The position numbers and the translations under genes were made by a program. From Ilyomonas limi (lineage in GTDB: Bacteria > Bacteroidota > Bacteroidia > Chitinophagales > Chitinophagaceae): a stretch of 64,000 nt of DNA. The stretch is taken from positions 62,001 through 126,000 of the forward strand of contig NZ_SZQL01000002.1 in assembly GCF_005233845.1 (NCBI RefSeq), in the 5' to 3' direction. The stretch's first letter is position 1; each line of letters begins with the position of its first letter. Under the pieces are notes generated by a model. The model was given only the letters and a program-made list of their open reading frames with translations. It was not told the DNA's origin and ran no database searches. This document shows positions 7,494 through 17,292 of this stretch, one piece after another.

Positions 7494-8732
7494 TTATGCA
7501 TCCATTTCTCCGGCAATCAGGTTAAGCGAACTCATGGTAATAACGGCATCGCTCAGCATGGAGCCTTTAGTTATTTCGCTGTATGCCTGATAGTAAATAA
7601 AACAAGGACGGCGGAAATGCAGGCGATACGGCGTTCTGCCCCCATCGCTGATAAGGTAAAAACCAAGCTCACCATTACCGCCTTCTACACAATGATACAC
7701 TTCGCCTTTCGGCATTTCTACCTCGCCCATAATAATTTTAAAGTGCCAAATCAGCGCTTCCATTTTTGTATAAACATCTTCCTTTTTGGGCAAATAATAC
7801 TCCGGAACATCTGCATGAAACACTTCGGCTTCAGGACCTTTAAACTCCTGTATTTTTTGGTATGCCTGCCGGATGATACTCAGCGACTGTTTCATTTCTT
7901 CGTCGCGTACTAAAAACCGGTCGTAACAATCGCCCGTTTTGCCGGTTGGAATAATAAAATCGAAATCTTCGTAACTGCTGTATGGCGTATGCACGCGTAC
8001 ATCATAATCCACACCCGCAGCACGGAGGTTGGGGCCGGTAAAGCCATAATTCAAAGCACGGTCGGCGCTTATTGGCCCTGCGCCAATGGTGCGTTCCATA
8101 AAGATGCGGTTGCGTAGCAATAAACCATCTAACTCACCCAAAGCTTTTGGATATTCATCCAAAAATTTTTCCAGCTTTGTCCATACGGTATTATTGAAGT
8201 TACGTTCAAAGCCGCCAATCCTGCCAATGTTGGTAGTAAGGCGTGCACCGCATATTTCTTCATATATTTCATACACGAGCTCACGGTATTGCATTACATA
8301 CAAAAAACCTGTAAAAGCACCGGCATCCACACCTACCACGGAGTTGCAAATGAGGTGGTCGGTAATGCGCGCCAGTTCCATAATAATGATGCGCATATAA
8401 TCTACCCTTTTGGGCAGTTGAATGCGCAGCAACTTTTCGCAGGTCATATGCCAGCCCATATTATTGATGGGACTGCTGCAATAGTTCAGGCGGTCGGTAA
8501 GCGGCGTTATCTGGTACAGCGGGCGGCGCTCGGCTAATTTTTCAAAAGCACGGTGTATATACCCAACTGTTTGTTCTGCCGAAACAATACGCTCACCATC
8601 CATCTCCAGGATGTTTTGAAAAACGCCATGCGTAGCCGGGTGTGTAGGACCGAGGTTAAGCGTAGTAGTTTGTTTTTCAATAGAGCCTTCCGGCAGCTTA
8701 ATATTTTGTGGTTGTATTTCTAAATGCTGCAT
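7494..8732 (-). CDS. nuoD: NADH-quinone oxidoreductase subunit D (49 kDa)
   Basis: Peripheral-arm subunit that forms the quinone site with NuoB and is related to the large subunit of [NiFe] hydrogenases. The 412 residues show NLGPTHPATHGV near the N-terminus, EQTVGYIHRAFEKLAE, and the C-terminal ending SLNLIAGEMDA, close to the DPV(M/V)GE(I/V)DR type of other lineages. NuoC is a separate gene rather than fused. The usual short nuoC-nuoD junction is replaced here by about 610 bases that hold a decayed toxin-antitoxin module. Confidence 0.97.
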   Translation of the reverse strand: MQHLEIQPQNIKLPEGSIEKQTTTLNLGPTHPATHGVFQNILEMDGERIVSAEQTVGYIHRAFEKLAERRPLYQITPLTDRLNYCSSPINNMGWHMTCEKLLRIQLPKRVDYMRIIIMELARITDHLICNSVVGVDAGAFTGFLYVMQYRELVYEIYEEICGARLTTNIGRIGGFERNFNNTVWTKLEKFLDEYPKALGELDGLLLRNRIFMERTIGAGPISADRALNYGFTGPNLRAAGVDYDVRVHTPYSSYEDFDFIIPTGKTGDCYDRFLVRDEEMKQSLSIIRQAYQKIQEFKGPEAEVFHADVPEYYLPKKEDVYTKMEALIWHFKIIMGEVEMPKGEVYHCVEGGNGELGFYLISDGGRTPYRLHFRRPCFIYYQAYSEITKGSMLSDAVITMSSLNLIAGEMDA

Positions 8733-8842
8733 GTTGTTTATAATTCTAAAAATCCTTTGCAGAGCAAAGGTTATTATTCAGCACGTTTATTTCAAATATT
8801 ATCTAAATCTGCGATACAATATAAAACATGTAATAGTACACC

Positions 8843-9131
8843 TCAAGTTGATAGACCTCTTATAAAAGCTGTATTGCTGTTTCTGCCGAACATTTTATTA
8901 TTACCATATTTTCTTTTTCCAAGAAGCTCTTTCAGCGCTACAATGATTATTATTCCATTATCTACTTCATAAACCAACCTGTGTTCATCTGTTATTCTTT
9001 TGCCTTGATAACCCATCCAATTAGCTATAAGCGGTTCCGATTTTACTATGCCTTCAAATAACAGCATGTATCAGTTCAACTATCCTGAGTACTGTTTTTG
9101 GATGGTTCTTTATCCACCAACTTAATTCTTT
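8843..9131 (-). pseudogene. Frameshifted YoeB/Txe-type toxin remnant
   Basis: Two out-of-frame pieces make up one toxin. The N-terminal piece (9131 to 9054) encodes KELSWWIKNHPKTVLRIVEL and stops. The second piece, open from 9067 to 8843, carries the family core FEGIVKSEPL, then GKRITDEHRLVYEV, where the RR/KR, the EHRLVY motif and the following hydrophobic strand are diagnostic of YoeB/Txe endoribonucleases. The normal C-terminal RYHY/KGHY ending is missing. Instead the frame runs into a degenerate copy of the nuoC tail. I infer a dead toxin gene. Confidence 0.78.
8856..8893 (-). repeat. Degenerate duplicate of the nuoC 3' end
   Basis: These 38 bases align without gaps to 9354-9391 in nuoC: 26 of 38 identical, and all 12 differences are transitions, mostly G-to-A on the coding strand. 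The encoded KMFGRNSNTAF mirrors EMFGRGGDTAF in NuoC. The all-transition pattern argues for true homology followed by decay. It marks the far side of the toxin-antitoxin remnant and suggests that the insertion displaced or duplicated the end of nuoC. Confidence 0.75.
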
Positions 9132-9343
9132 CTAAGCTCGTTTTTAAACCTTCAATATCTGTGCTGATAAATTCGGACCAGCCTTCTTCAGTCCGTTTTA
9201 TTCGCTTTAACAACTCAGGATTTTTTATTACACCCGGCAAACTTTTTTGATTGGGTATTTATTTTAATACTAACATTTTAGTCGTTTTTTGAACAAAGCT
9301 GCTGCCTCTTTATCTGCATCCTCTACTATCAAAATAAATTGAA
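9076..9343 (-). pseudogene. Broken antitoxin remnant next to the YoeB-type toxin
   Basis: Two short open pieces in different frames follow the nuoC stop. The first (to 9270) reads ILIVEDADKEAAALFKKRL and then stops. The second (9258 to 9076) reads LPGVIKNPELLKRIKRTEEG and on to a stop that overlaps the toxin frame. Their order upstream of the toxin and their acidic and lysine-rich character fit a small antitoxin that has lost its start codon and been frameshifted. The family cannot be assigned with certainty. Confidence 0.5.
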
Positions 9344-9874
9344 TTAATAAACATCCTTTGTAAAAGCCGTATCGCCACCCCTGCCAAACATTTCATCATC
9401 TTTATCACGACGCGTCTGGTCTTCCACAGGGTATTCTTTACGTTGTGGAAAGTAATCCATTTCATCCACATTCATAATACGCCGGAGGTTGGGATGACCA
9501 ACGAAGTTCACGCCATAAAAATCATAGGTTTCGCGTTCCTGCCAGTTGGCAGATTCGAACAGGCGGGTTGCCGTAAACACATCCGGTGTATTAATATCGG
9601 TAAACACTTTGAACCGGATACGGATATTCTCTACCAGGTTGTGCAGGTGATACACTACAGCCAGTTCACGGCCTTTATCATTGGGGTAGTGCACGGCTGT
9701 TACATCTGTCAAAAACTGAAAGCCCAGCTCATCATATAAAAACTGCAACACTTTGAGGTTGTTCTCTTTGGGCGTTTCAAAGGTTAGCATTCCGTAAGGC
9801 GCTGTAAAATTGAAAACCGCCTCTCCAAAATATTCAGTCAGGCGCTGTTGCACTATTTCGTTAGTCAATGACAT
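9344..9874 (-). CDS. nuoC: NADH-quinone oxidoreductase subunit C
   Basis: The 30-kDa peripheral-arm subunit of complex I. The 176 residues show the signature of the family near the C-terminus: ERETYDFYGVNFVGHPNLRR followed by MDYFPQRKEYPVE. The tail DDEMFGRGGDTAFTKDVY is duplicated in decayed form 500 bases downstream, at 8856-8893. It begins about 150 bases after the nuoB stop; that gap is AT-rich and shows nothing recognisable. Confidence 0.96.
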   Translation of the reverse strand: MSLTNEIVQQRLTEYFGEAVFNFTAPYGMLTFETPKENNLKVLQFLYDELGFQFLTDVTAVHYPNDKGRELAVVYHLHNLVENIRIRFKVFTDINTPDVFTATRLFESANWQERETYDFYGVNFVGHPNLRRIMNVDEMDYFPQRKEYPVEDQTRRDKDDEMFGRGGDTAFTKDVY

Positions 9875-10023
9875 AATCCAGTTTTATAAAACGTAATTTC
9901 CCGGCAAAGAAACAATCTGTTTTTTATATTTTTCGTATAAAATAATATAGAAAACAGGCTCGGCAACCATACTGCTATAAAAGAAAAATGCAACTAACAT
10001 TCATTAATTGCATTGTCCCAAAT

Positions 10024-10614
10024 TTATTGAATACCGTAACTATTTAGTAATGCTTTGTATTCCGGTGTATTCCGGCGCCGCAAACTTTCGTTATGTACCA
10101 GATCCTGGATGCGCAATACGCCATCAATAATAGCTTCGGGGCGTGGCGGGCAACCGGGAACATATACGTCAACGGGTACAACCTGGTCAATACCCTGCAA
10201 TACCGAATAGGTATCGAAAATACCACCGGAACAGGCACAAGCACCTACAGCCATCACCCAACGGGGTTCTGCCATTTGCAGATATACCTGCTTTACCACC
10301 GGTGCCATTTTTTTTGAAATTGTTCCCATCACCATCAGGAGATCGCACTGGCGCGGCGTAAAGCCCAAGCGCTCAGCACCAAAACGCGCAAGGTCATAAT
10401 GGGGTGCCATGGTGGCCATGAACTCGATGCCACAGCAGGAAGTAGCAAAAGGTAATGGCCAAAGGGAATTTTTACGCGCCAGGCCTACTATCTTTTCAAA
10501 GTTGGTAGCAAAATAGCCTTCGCCCTGTGAGCCTTCCGGCATATCGGCGATGGCAATATTATCGTGAATATCTGCTTTTTTAGGATGAATATTAAATCGT
10601 ACGGGACGTGCCAT
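10024..10614 (-). CDS. nuoB: NADH-quinone oxidoreductase subunit B
   Basis: Subunit carrying the terminal cluster N2, which reduces quinone. With the ATG at 10614 the protein has 196 residues and ligands C60, C61 (ATSCCGIEF), C126 (GACAC) and C155 (VPGCPPRPE). I prefer this start over the in-frame ATG at 10668 because AAGGAG lies about 10 bases upstream and the longer form would place the TAnnTTTG promoter inside the gene. It is the first gene of the operon; nuoA is not upstream. Confidence 0.96.
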   Translation of the reverse strand: MARPVRFNIHPKKADIHDNIAIADMPEGSQGEGYFATNFEKIVGLARKNSLWPLPFATSCCGIEFMATMAPHYDLARFGAERLGFTPRQCDLLMVMGTISKKMAPVVKQVYLQMAEPRWVMAVGACACSGGIFDTYSVLQGIDQVVPVDVYVPGCPPRPEAIIDGVLRIQDLVHNESLRRRNTPEYKALLNSYGIQ

Positions 10615-10645
10615 AATACTATCTTCTCCTTTTAATTTAATCTCA

Positions 10646-10653
10646 CAAATGTA
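10646..10653 (-). promoter_or_regulatory. Bacteroidota-type promoter of the nuo operon
   Basis: TACATTTG matches the TAnnTTTG -7 box of Bacteroidota, about 32 bases before the nuoB ATG. A T-rich TTTTTTG lies upstream in the -33 region. The AAGGAG ribosome-binding site follows. This supports nuoB as the first gene of the transcript. Confidence 0.6.
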
Positions 10654-10841
10654 CGCCACAAAGCGCAAAAAATGATGCTAAATAGAATAGTATGCCTAAT
10701 TATTGATGCAACAAAACAAGCCTAGAACGATTGTTATCCAGTCTTTGCTCCGGTAATTTACTTATTCAAAAAAGTCTCAACTATTACTACTTATTAAAGA
10801 AATTTAATTGTGATATTTTGTGAAAATAATAATTTGCCTGC

Positions 10842-12890
10842 ATGAATTATTGTTATTGCGCCAAGCGCTGCTTAACCCTAGCCTTAAGTCTGTTGATTTT
10901 AATCCCGGTATCCAATGCACAAAACAAACCACTTTCGGGCAAAGAGCCATCCTGGATTACTCTTGTATCTGCAGATTATAATAAAACCACTTTACACCGC
11001 GAAGCAGAAGATGGGTATATAGATCTTGATTTTCAAAAGCAGGTTTCGCTTGCTACACAAAGCGTATATATAAAGGAAGCTTATAAAATTCTATCTGAAG
11101 CCGGCGTACAAAATATGTCGCAACTGTCTTTTTATTTCGATCCTACCTATCAGTCACTTACTATTCATACCATAAAAATTATCCGTGATGGACAAACCAT
11201 CAACAAACTGGATTTAAGTAAAATAAAAACCATTCAGGAAGAATCCGAACTGAACCGTTTTATTTACAACGGCACGCTGAAGTCTGTTTTGTTTTTGGAG
11301 GATGTACGTAAAAATGACATTGTGGAATATAGCTATACACTAAAGGGCTTTAATCCGATTTTCAAGAACAAATACAGCGATTTTTATAATACAAAATTTT
11401 CTACTCCCCAATATCATCTATATTATAAGTTAATTGTTCCTGCCGGCCGCGCCGTTAACATTCGCAATAGTGGGGATACTATTGCGCCAGGCATACATAC
11501 CGAAGCGACTCAAACGGTATATGAGTGGAAAATGGATGATATACATGCATTGCATGTGCAGGATGCGCTGCCTTCGTGGTACGACCCGTATAGCAGCATT
11601 ATGGTAAGTGAATTTAAAGATTGGAAAGAGGTGAATGCGTGGGCTGCCAGCTTGTTTTCAACGCCAACTTCACTATCTGCACCCTTGCAAAAAAAGATAG
11701 AAGAGATAAATACTATAAATAAAACAGAAGCAGACAGAGTAAAAGCCGCCTTACGTTTTGTGCAGGATGATATACGCTATATGGGTCTGGAAATGGGCGT
11801 CCATTCGCACTTGCCCGCCACTCCCGACAAAGTATTTGCGCGGCGCTTTGGCGATTGTAAAGAAAAAAGTTATCTGCTGGTAACCATGCTGCGCAAAATG
11901 GGCATTCAAGCTTATCCGGTTTTAATCAATTCCGGTTACACGCAAGCCATCAATAACTGGCTGCCTTCTGCGCAATGCTTTGACCATGCCACTGTGAAAG
12001 TTATCTTGCAGGATGGCGAGCATTGGTTTGACCCGACTATCAGTTATCAGCGCGGCAGTTTGAAAGACATTTCTTATCCGGATTACAAAACGGGACTGGT
12101 GATTACCGATACCACTTTTGCACTTACGCCTACTGCATTGCATGAGCAAAGTGAAGAGCGCGTGAGAGAAATTTTTTCTATAAAAAACATGCTGGGAAAA
12201 GCTGACTTGAAAGTAATAACAGAATATAAAGGGTCTTATGCCGATGATATGCGCGATGAGTTTAACAGCAGCAGCAATTATGAATTGCTTAATGAGTTTA
12301 AACAATTTTACCAGGGTTATTTCAGCGGCATTATCAGCGACAGCCTTACCTATAATGACGACAGCATCAGTGGTACCTTTACCACCACCGAATATTATAC
12401 AATAGACAGCTTTTGGAACATGGAAACAAAAGGATTGAAAAGTTCCTTTACTTCTTATGTTATCAATGGTGTTATTAAAAAGCCGAAAGATAAATCGCGC
12501 ACCATGCCGTTTTATCTTTCCTACCCTGCAAAATACCACGAAGAAGTGGAAATAAACCTACCCGAAGACTGGAATTTAAAGCCTTATGATGCAGTGATAA
12601 AATGCAGTGGTTTTGTGTATAAAGTAAAATGTACAACATCGTGGCGGAAGGTAGTACTGGCTTATGATTTCGAAAACTTAAAAGATGCAATTACACCTGC
12701 CGAGGCGCCACAATATTTTAGTAAATTGAAGGAAATAGATAACGTATCTGACTATGCAATTACTACTTATTCCAATACAGATAATACGTTATTCGCAAAA
12801 AATAGTACTACCACCAACTCGCTGTACTTAGTAGTACCCATATTTATTTTAATAGGTTCAGTACTCTGGTGGACACAAAGGAGAAGTTGA
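10842..12890 (+). CDS. Exported DUF3857 / transglutaminase-like protein
   Basis: A 682-residue envelope protein. A signal peptide ends near SNAQ (residue 27). A DUF3857 beta-rich domain follows, and then a transglutaminase-like papain fold with a plausible catalytic triad: C339 (FGDCKEKSYLL), H382 (FDHATV) and D397 (WFDPT). A C-terminal hydrophobic helix followed by WWTQRRS would anchor it in the inner membrane. The substrate is unknown; members of this family in Bacteroidota are often near peptide or glycan turnover genes, which is not the case here. It is transcribed alone, divergently from nuoB, and is followed by a strong terminator. Confidence 0.85.
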   Translation: MNYCYCAKRCLTLALSLLILIPVSNAQNKPLSGKEPSWITLVSADYNKTTLHREAEDGYIDLDFQKQVSLATQSVYIKEAYKILSEAGVQNMSQLSFYFDPTYQSLTIHTIKIIRDGQTINKLDLSKIKTIQEESELNRFIYNGTLKSVLFLEDVRKNDIVEYSYTLKGFNPIFKNKYSDFYNTKFSTPQYHLYYKLIVPAGRAVNIRNSGDTIAPGIHTEATQTVYEWKMDDIHALHVQDALPSWYDPYSSIMVSEFKDWKEVNAWAASLFSTPTSLSAPLQKKIEEINTINKTEADRVKAALRFVQDDIRYMGLEMGVHSHLPATPDKVFARRFGDCKEKSYLLVTMLRKMGIQAYPVLINSGYTQAINNWLPSAQCFDHATVKVILQDGEHWFDPTISYQRGSLKDISYPDYKTGLVITDTTFALTPTALHEQSEERVREIFSIKNMLGKADLKVITEYKGSYADDMRDEFNSSSNYELLNEFKQFYQGYFSGIISDSLTYNDDSISGTFTTTEYYTIDSFWNMETKGLKSSFTSYVINGVIKKPKDKSRTMPFYLSYPAKYHEEVEINLPEDWNLKPYDAVIKCSGFVYKVKCTTSWRKVVLAYDFENLKDAITPAEAPQYFSKLKEIDNVSDYAITTYSNTDNTLFAKNSTTTNSLYLVVPIFILIGSVLWWTQRRS

Positions 12891-13010
12891 GCTTATGTTC
12901 AGAACACATTTCGCAGGTGTCACTTATGAGTAGCCAGTTGTGAGTTCAAAAGCTTCCTGTTTATTGTTCAAGAAAAGTTTTTGTATTTGCATATAACTTA
13001 TTTAAAACAA

Positions 13011-13040
13011 TAAAGCCTTGCACTATTGCAAGGCTTTATT
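13011..13040. terminator. Bidirectional terminator between the DUF3857 gene and gcvP
   Basis: A perfect 12-bp inverted repeat ATAAAGCCTTGC...GCAAGGCTTTAT with a 6-base loop lies between two convergent genes. The stem ends supply A- and T-rich tracts for both directions. Confidence 0.85.
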
Positions 13041-13064
13041 TATGCTCAACAATAGAAATAGCTT

Positions 13065-15953
13065 TTAACTCATATAAGCTGATACCGGCTCGCAGGTGCA
13101 CACCAGATTACGGTCGCCAAAAGTGTTATTAATGCGTGCAACAGATGGCCAAAACTTATTCAGCATTACGTAATGCAATGGGAAAGCAGCTTCTTTGCGG
13201 CTGTACGGATGGTTCCATTCATCCGCGCAAACCATAGCTTGCGTATGCGGAGCATTTTTCAAAGCATTATCCGTTTTATCAGCTTTACCTTCTTCAATAG
13301 CTTTTATCTCATCTCTTATACTAATAAGTGCTTCGCAAAAACGGTCCAGTTCGGCTTTGTCCTCACTCTCGGTAGGCTCAATCATAATGGTGCCCGGTAC
13401 CGGAAAACTCATGGTTGGGGCATGAAAGCCATAGTCTATCAAGCGCTTCGCAACATCCTCAGCTTCAACGCCTGTTGTTGCTTTAAAGGGACGCAAATCC
13501 ACAATAAACTCATGTGCACACGTACCATTGCTGCCGGTGAATAATACCGGGTAATGCTGTTGCAGCCTTGCCTTCATATAATTGGCATTGAGAATAGCAA
13601 TTTCTGTTGCCTTCTTTACGCCGGTTACTCCCAACATTCTGATATAACCATAACTAATAAGTAAGATGCTGGCAGAGCCGAATGGAGCTGCACTTACTGC
13701 ATGATAGCCGTTTGCTGCCGGTTCATTGCTCTTTGCGGTAAAAACGTGTCCAGGCAAATAAGGCTTCAGGTGTTCGCGTGCACAAATAGGTCCCATGCCC
13801 GGACCGCCACCGCCATGCGGAATAGCGAATGTCTTATGCAGGTTTAAGTGACAAACATCGGCACCGATGGTTGCGGGAGAGGTAAGCCCCACCTGTGCAT
13901 TCATGTTGGCACCATCCATATATACTTGTCCGCCGTGCTCGTGTACAATGTTGCACATTTCCTGAATGCCTCCCTCAAACACGCCGTGTGTAGATGGATA
14001 GGTAACCATCAGCGCACCAAGCGTTTCTTTATATTGTTCCGCTTTTACTTTTAAATCTTCTATATCAATATGCCCTTCGGCATCGCTTTTTACCACTACT
14101 ACTTTCATTCCCGTCATTACTGCACTGGCAGGATTGGTGCCGTGTGCCGAAATGGGTATCAGCACTACATTGCGGTGTGCATTGCCTTGTGCTTTGTGGT
14201 ATTGCATAATGGTAAGCAAGCCGGCATATTCGCCTTGCGCACCGCTGTTGGGCTGCAGGCTGCAGGCATCAAAGCCGGTAATTTTACAGAGGTATTTGCT
14301 TAACTCTTCAATAATATATTGATAACCCTGCGCCTGGTCGGCAGGTACAAAGGGATGCAAATGACTGAAAGCGGGCCAAGTTACAGGAATCATTTCGGTA
14401 GCTGCATTCAGCTTCATCGTGCAACTGCCAAGACTTATCATGCTGGTATTAAGCGATAAATCTTTGTTTTCCAGTTGCTTTAAATACCGCATCATCTGCG
14501 TTTCGTTACGGTGAATATTGAAAACCGGATGCGTTAAATAAGGAGAAGTACGTTTGGCAAATGCCGGGAGACCTTTCAGTTCGTACCCTTCTGTATCGAA
14601 GCTCACGGCGATATCTGCCAAATCTTTCAAAGATGCAAACACATACGCAATATCCAGCACATCTTTTTGCGTTGTGGTTTCATCGAGGCTGATGCCGATA
14701 GTTCCGTCTTCCAAATAGCGGAAATTGATCTGCGCATTTTCTGCTATCGGGCGAATGGTTGCGGCATCGCCTTTAATTTTTATGGTATCGAAATAAAATT
14801 GGTTTTCGTTTTTAAAACCTAACTCTTCCAGCGTTTCGGCTAAGGTTTGCGTCAATAATGCTACGCGTTCTGCAAGCCCTTTTAAACCTTTAGGTCCATG
14901 GTACACGGCATACATCGCAGCCATATTTGCCAATAAAGCCTGTGCAGTACAAATATTGGAGGTGGCTTTTTCGCGCTTGATGTGCTGCTCGCGGGTCTGC
15001 AATGCCATGCGCAAAGCACGGTTGTTTTGCGCATCCACACTTACGCCAATGATGCGACCGGGAATACCACGTTTAAATTCATCTTTTGTAGCAAAGAAAG
15101 CCGCGTGCGGACCACCATACCCCAGCGGCACGCCAAAACGCTGTGCCGAGCCAACAGCCACATCCGCCCCTAACTCACCGGGAGGTGTAAGCAAGGTTAA
15201 GGCTAATAAATCGGCAGCCATTACTACATAGCCTTTTACGGCATGTACCTGTTCTATAAAAGTCTTGTAGTCTTCTATTGAGCCGTTGTTGTTGGGATAT
15301 TGTATAAATGCCCCAAAATACGTTTCATCTAACTGTGCACTTTTATATTCCCCAAATACCAGTTCCACACCAATAGGCGTTGCGCGGGTGATAATCACAT
15401 CTTTTGTTTGGGGAAAAATGTGATTATCTACAAAAAATTTAGGCTTGGTGATTTTGCCCGGATTGTTTACGTGATGAAAGAGCATTGCCATAGCTTCCGC
15501 AGCAGCCGTTGATTCATCTAATAGAGAAGCATTCGCCAGTTGCAAACCAGTCAGGTCGGCAATCATCGTTTGAAAGTTGAGTAAACTTTCTAAACGCCCC
15601 TGAGAAATTTCTGCCTGATACGGTGTGTATTGGGTGTACCACCCGGGGTTTTCAAACAGGTTGCGGAGGATAACACTGGGCGTAATGGTATTGTAATACC
15701 CCTGCCCTATCCATGTTTTATACACTTTATTTTTAAGTGCAACCTGCTTTAATTCATTTAAATACTCGTATTCGCAGATGGCAGCCGGCAAGCGCAACGG
15801 CTGCTCTAAATGAATACCGGGAGGAATAGTTTTGTTGATTAGTTCGTCTATGCTTTCTACACCAATAGTGGTGAGCATTTCCTTTACTTCTGTTTCATCA
15901 GGACCGATATGCCGTCTCTCAAATTCGGTATCCTGCTGTTCAAATATATTCAT
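13065..15953 (-). CDS. gcvP: Glycine dehydrogenase (decarboxylating), P-protein
   Basis: PLP enzyme of the glycine cleavage system: it decarboxylates glycine and transfers the aminomethyl group to the lipoyl arm of GcvH. The protein has about 962 residues in the single-chain form, with an N-terminal half starting RHIGPDE and a C-terminal half carrying the PLP lysine in [21 protein letters not shown] at 15953 ([17 protein letters not shown]) is chosen over 15968 because the shorter form matches the family start and follows a promoter by about 30 bases. No gcvT or gcvH lies nearby and no glycine riboswitch is visible upstream. Confidence 0.97.
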   Translation of the reverse strand: MNIFEQQDTEFERRHIGPDETEVKEMLTTIGVESIDELINKTIPPGIHLEQPLRLPAAICEYEYLNELKQVALKNKVYKTWIGQGYYNTITPSVILRNLFENPGWYTQYTPYQAEISQGRLESLLNFQTMIADLTGLQLANASLLDESTAAAEAMAMLFHHVNNPGKITKPKFFVDNHIFPQTKDVIITRATPIGVELVFGEYKSAQLDETYFGAFIQYPNNNGSIEDYKTFIEQVHAVKGYVVMAADLLALTLLTPPGELGADVAVGSAQRFGVPLGYGGPHAAFFATKDEFKRGIPGRIIGVSVDAQNNRALRMALQTREQHIKREKATSNICTAQALLANMAAMYAVYHGPKGLKGLAERVALLTQTLAETLEELGFKNENQFYFDTIKIKGDAATIRPIAENAQINFRYLEDGTIGISLDETTTQKDVLDIAYVFASLKDLADIAVSFDTEGYELKGLPAFAKRTSPYLTHPVFNIHRNETQMMRYLKQLENKDLSLNTSMISLGSCTMKLNAATEMIPVTWPAFSHLHPFVPADQAQGYQYIIEELSKYLCKITGFDACSLQPNSGAQGEYAGLLTIMQYHKAQGNAHRNVVLIPISAHGTNPASAVMTGMKVVVVKSDAEGHIDIEDLKVKAEQYKETLGALMVTYPSTHGVFEGGIQEMCNIVHEHGGQVYMDGANMNAQVGLTSPATIGADVCHLNLHKTFAIPHGGGGPGMGPICAREHLKPYLPGHVFTAKSNEPAANGYHAVSAAPFGSASILLISYGYIRMLGVTGVKKATEIAILNANYMKARLQQHYPVLFTGSNGTCAHEFIVDLRPFKATTGVEAEDVAKRLIDYGFHAPTMSFPVPGTIMIEPTESEDKAELDRFCEALISIRDEIKAIEEGKADKTDNALKNAPHTQAMVCADEWNHPYSRKEAAFPLHYVMLNKFWPSVARINNTFGDRNLVCTCEPVSAYMS

Positions 15954-15982
15954 ATATTGGGTGACCACTTTTTTAGAAAGCG

Positions 15983-15990
15983 CAAAGGTA
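15983..15990 (-). promoter_or_regulatory. gcvP promoter -7 box
   Basis: TACCTTTG on the minus strand, a perfect TAnnTTTG, about 30 bases before the preferred gcvP ATG. Confidence 0.6.
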
Positions 15991-16198
15991 TGCCTTTAAG
16001 AAATGATGTAAAACTGTTGGGAAAATAATGTGGATAGCTGTGAATTGTAATTAAGAAAGTATTGGGAAATGGACTCCTGCGGAGCTTGGAATAACATACA
16101 TTCCTGTTTACTTCTACTTATATAACACCTTACAGAACTGTACTACTTCTTTACTGAATAATATTAGGCTGAATAGACATTTATAAACTTTAATTATA

Positions 16199-16897
16199 TC
16201 ATTCACGTTCCTTCCCTTCAAACCATGTTACCGCTTCCTGCCTGAGATTATCAGGTATTTCATGTTCCCCATCAAATTCATGATAGGAGACCTCCAACCC
16301 CTTTCTTTTTAACGGTGGCACAATGCGCCGGCTGCAACTACCAATGGGCAACACCCTGTCGTGAACGCCATGCGAAATAAAGACTGCGGGCTTGCCATGC
16401 TCTTTCGTTACATAGAAAAATCCTGGTGAAAAAGCTATACTATTGTTGAATAAATCGCCATTAATTAAACCAAGACATAGCGCATAAGAAGCACCATCTG
16501 AAAAGCCACCAATAGCAACAGGTGTGGCATCTATGGCATAATTTTCAAAAATAGTTTGGAGCGCATGGTCTAAAAAGCTGACATCCATACCAAAAGAATC
16601 ACCGGCAATAATATCCCAGGTATAATCCTGCGAAGCCGGCGCATACACAATCATATTATTTGCATCGGCATATTGATTTATCAAATACAGCCCATGCCCG
16701 GCAATGCCGCCGGAGCCGTGCAACATTATCGCCAGCGAAGCTGGTATTGCGGCATTGTATTGTTGTGGAACATATATGAAACTTTCTTTTTTGCTATGTA
16801 ACTGAAGCGATTGAACACCAGTGGGCATCGTATCGTTTGCAGGTTTTCCATGGGGCTTTGCGGTTAAACGGCCAGCGCTATACACACCTTTATTCAT
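16199..16897 (-). CDS. Alpha/beta-hydrolase, phospholipase/carboxylesterase-like
   Basis: A 232-residue serine hydrolase. The oxyanion-hole region IMLHGSGG, the nucleophile elbow GGFSDGAS and the acid and base in HGVHDRVLP and DGEHEIP give a complete Ser-Asp-His triad. The fold and motif spacing fit the dienelactone hydrolase/carboxylesterase group (YpfH or PHB-depolymerase-like), which act on small esters or thioesters. No signal peptide is evident, so it is probably cytoplasmic. It is a single gene between gcvP and the zinc dehydrogenase and gives no pathway clue. Confidence 0.8.
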   Translation of the reverse strand: MNKGVYSAGRLTAKPHGKPANDTMPTGVQSLQLHSKKESFIYVPQQYNAAIPASLAIMLHGSGGIAGHGLYLINQYADANNMIVYAPASQDYTWDIIAGDSFGMDVSFLDHALQTIFENYAIDATPVAIGGFSDGASYALCLGLINGDLFNNSIAFSPGFFYVTKEHGKPAVFISHGVHDRVLPIGSCSRRIVPPLKRKGLEVSYHEFDGEHEIPDNLRQEAVTWFEGKERE

Positions 16898-17292
16898 AAC
16901 CTACCCTCACCTTTCCGGTAGAGCAAACAAGTGTTATACCAAGGCGTTGATTGAACAATTAAGTCATTCCTTTTCATCAATATAAATAATAACTGCATAT
17001 ATGCAATTGTGAAAGGGATGAGGAATAAAAACCATAGCTCATGGAAACACTACCAAATTATATTAAGGATATAAACCACTTATGCTGCTCAGTATCTGTA
17101 TATTCCTCATTATCATTTTACGCTACATAACGCAATTTCATTTTATTGCAATAGTAATGGCATGTTTTTTATTGAATATACATCTTTACAATTACTCAAT
17201 CCGAGCTTTTGCAAACGCTTATAATTACTTCTTACAAACGGTTGATAAAATATAAATAAGCCATTTTAAAAACACCTAAAAACAAATAACCT
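16898..17292. other. Intergenic region without a recognisable gene
   Basis: A 395-base AT-rich gap between two divergent genes. It contains only very short open frames, for example one starting at 17041, and no convincing promoter box, hairpin or RNA gene. Confidence 0.5.

Noticed and set aside
11922-12539. Long antisense open frame within the DUF3857 gene
   Set aside because: Overlaps a gene with intact catalytic motifs and shows no recognisable protein features of its own.
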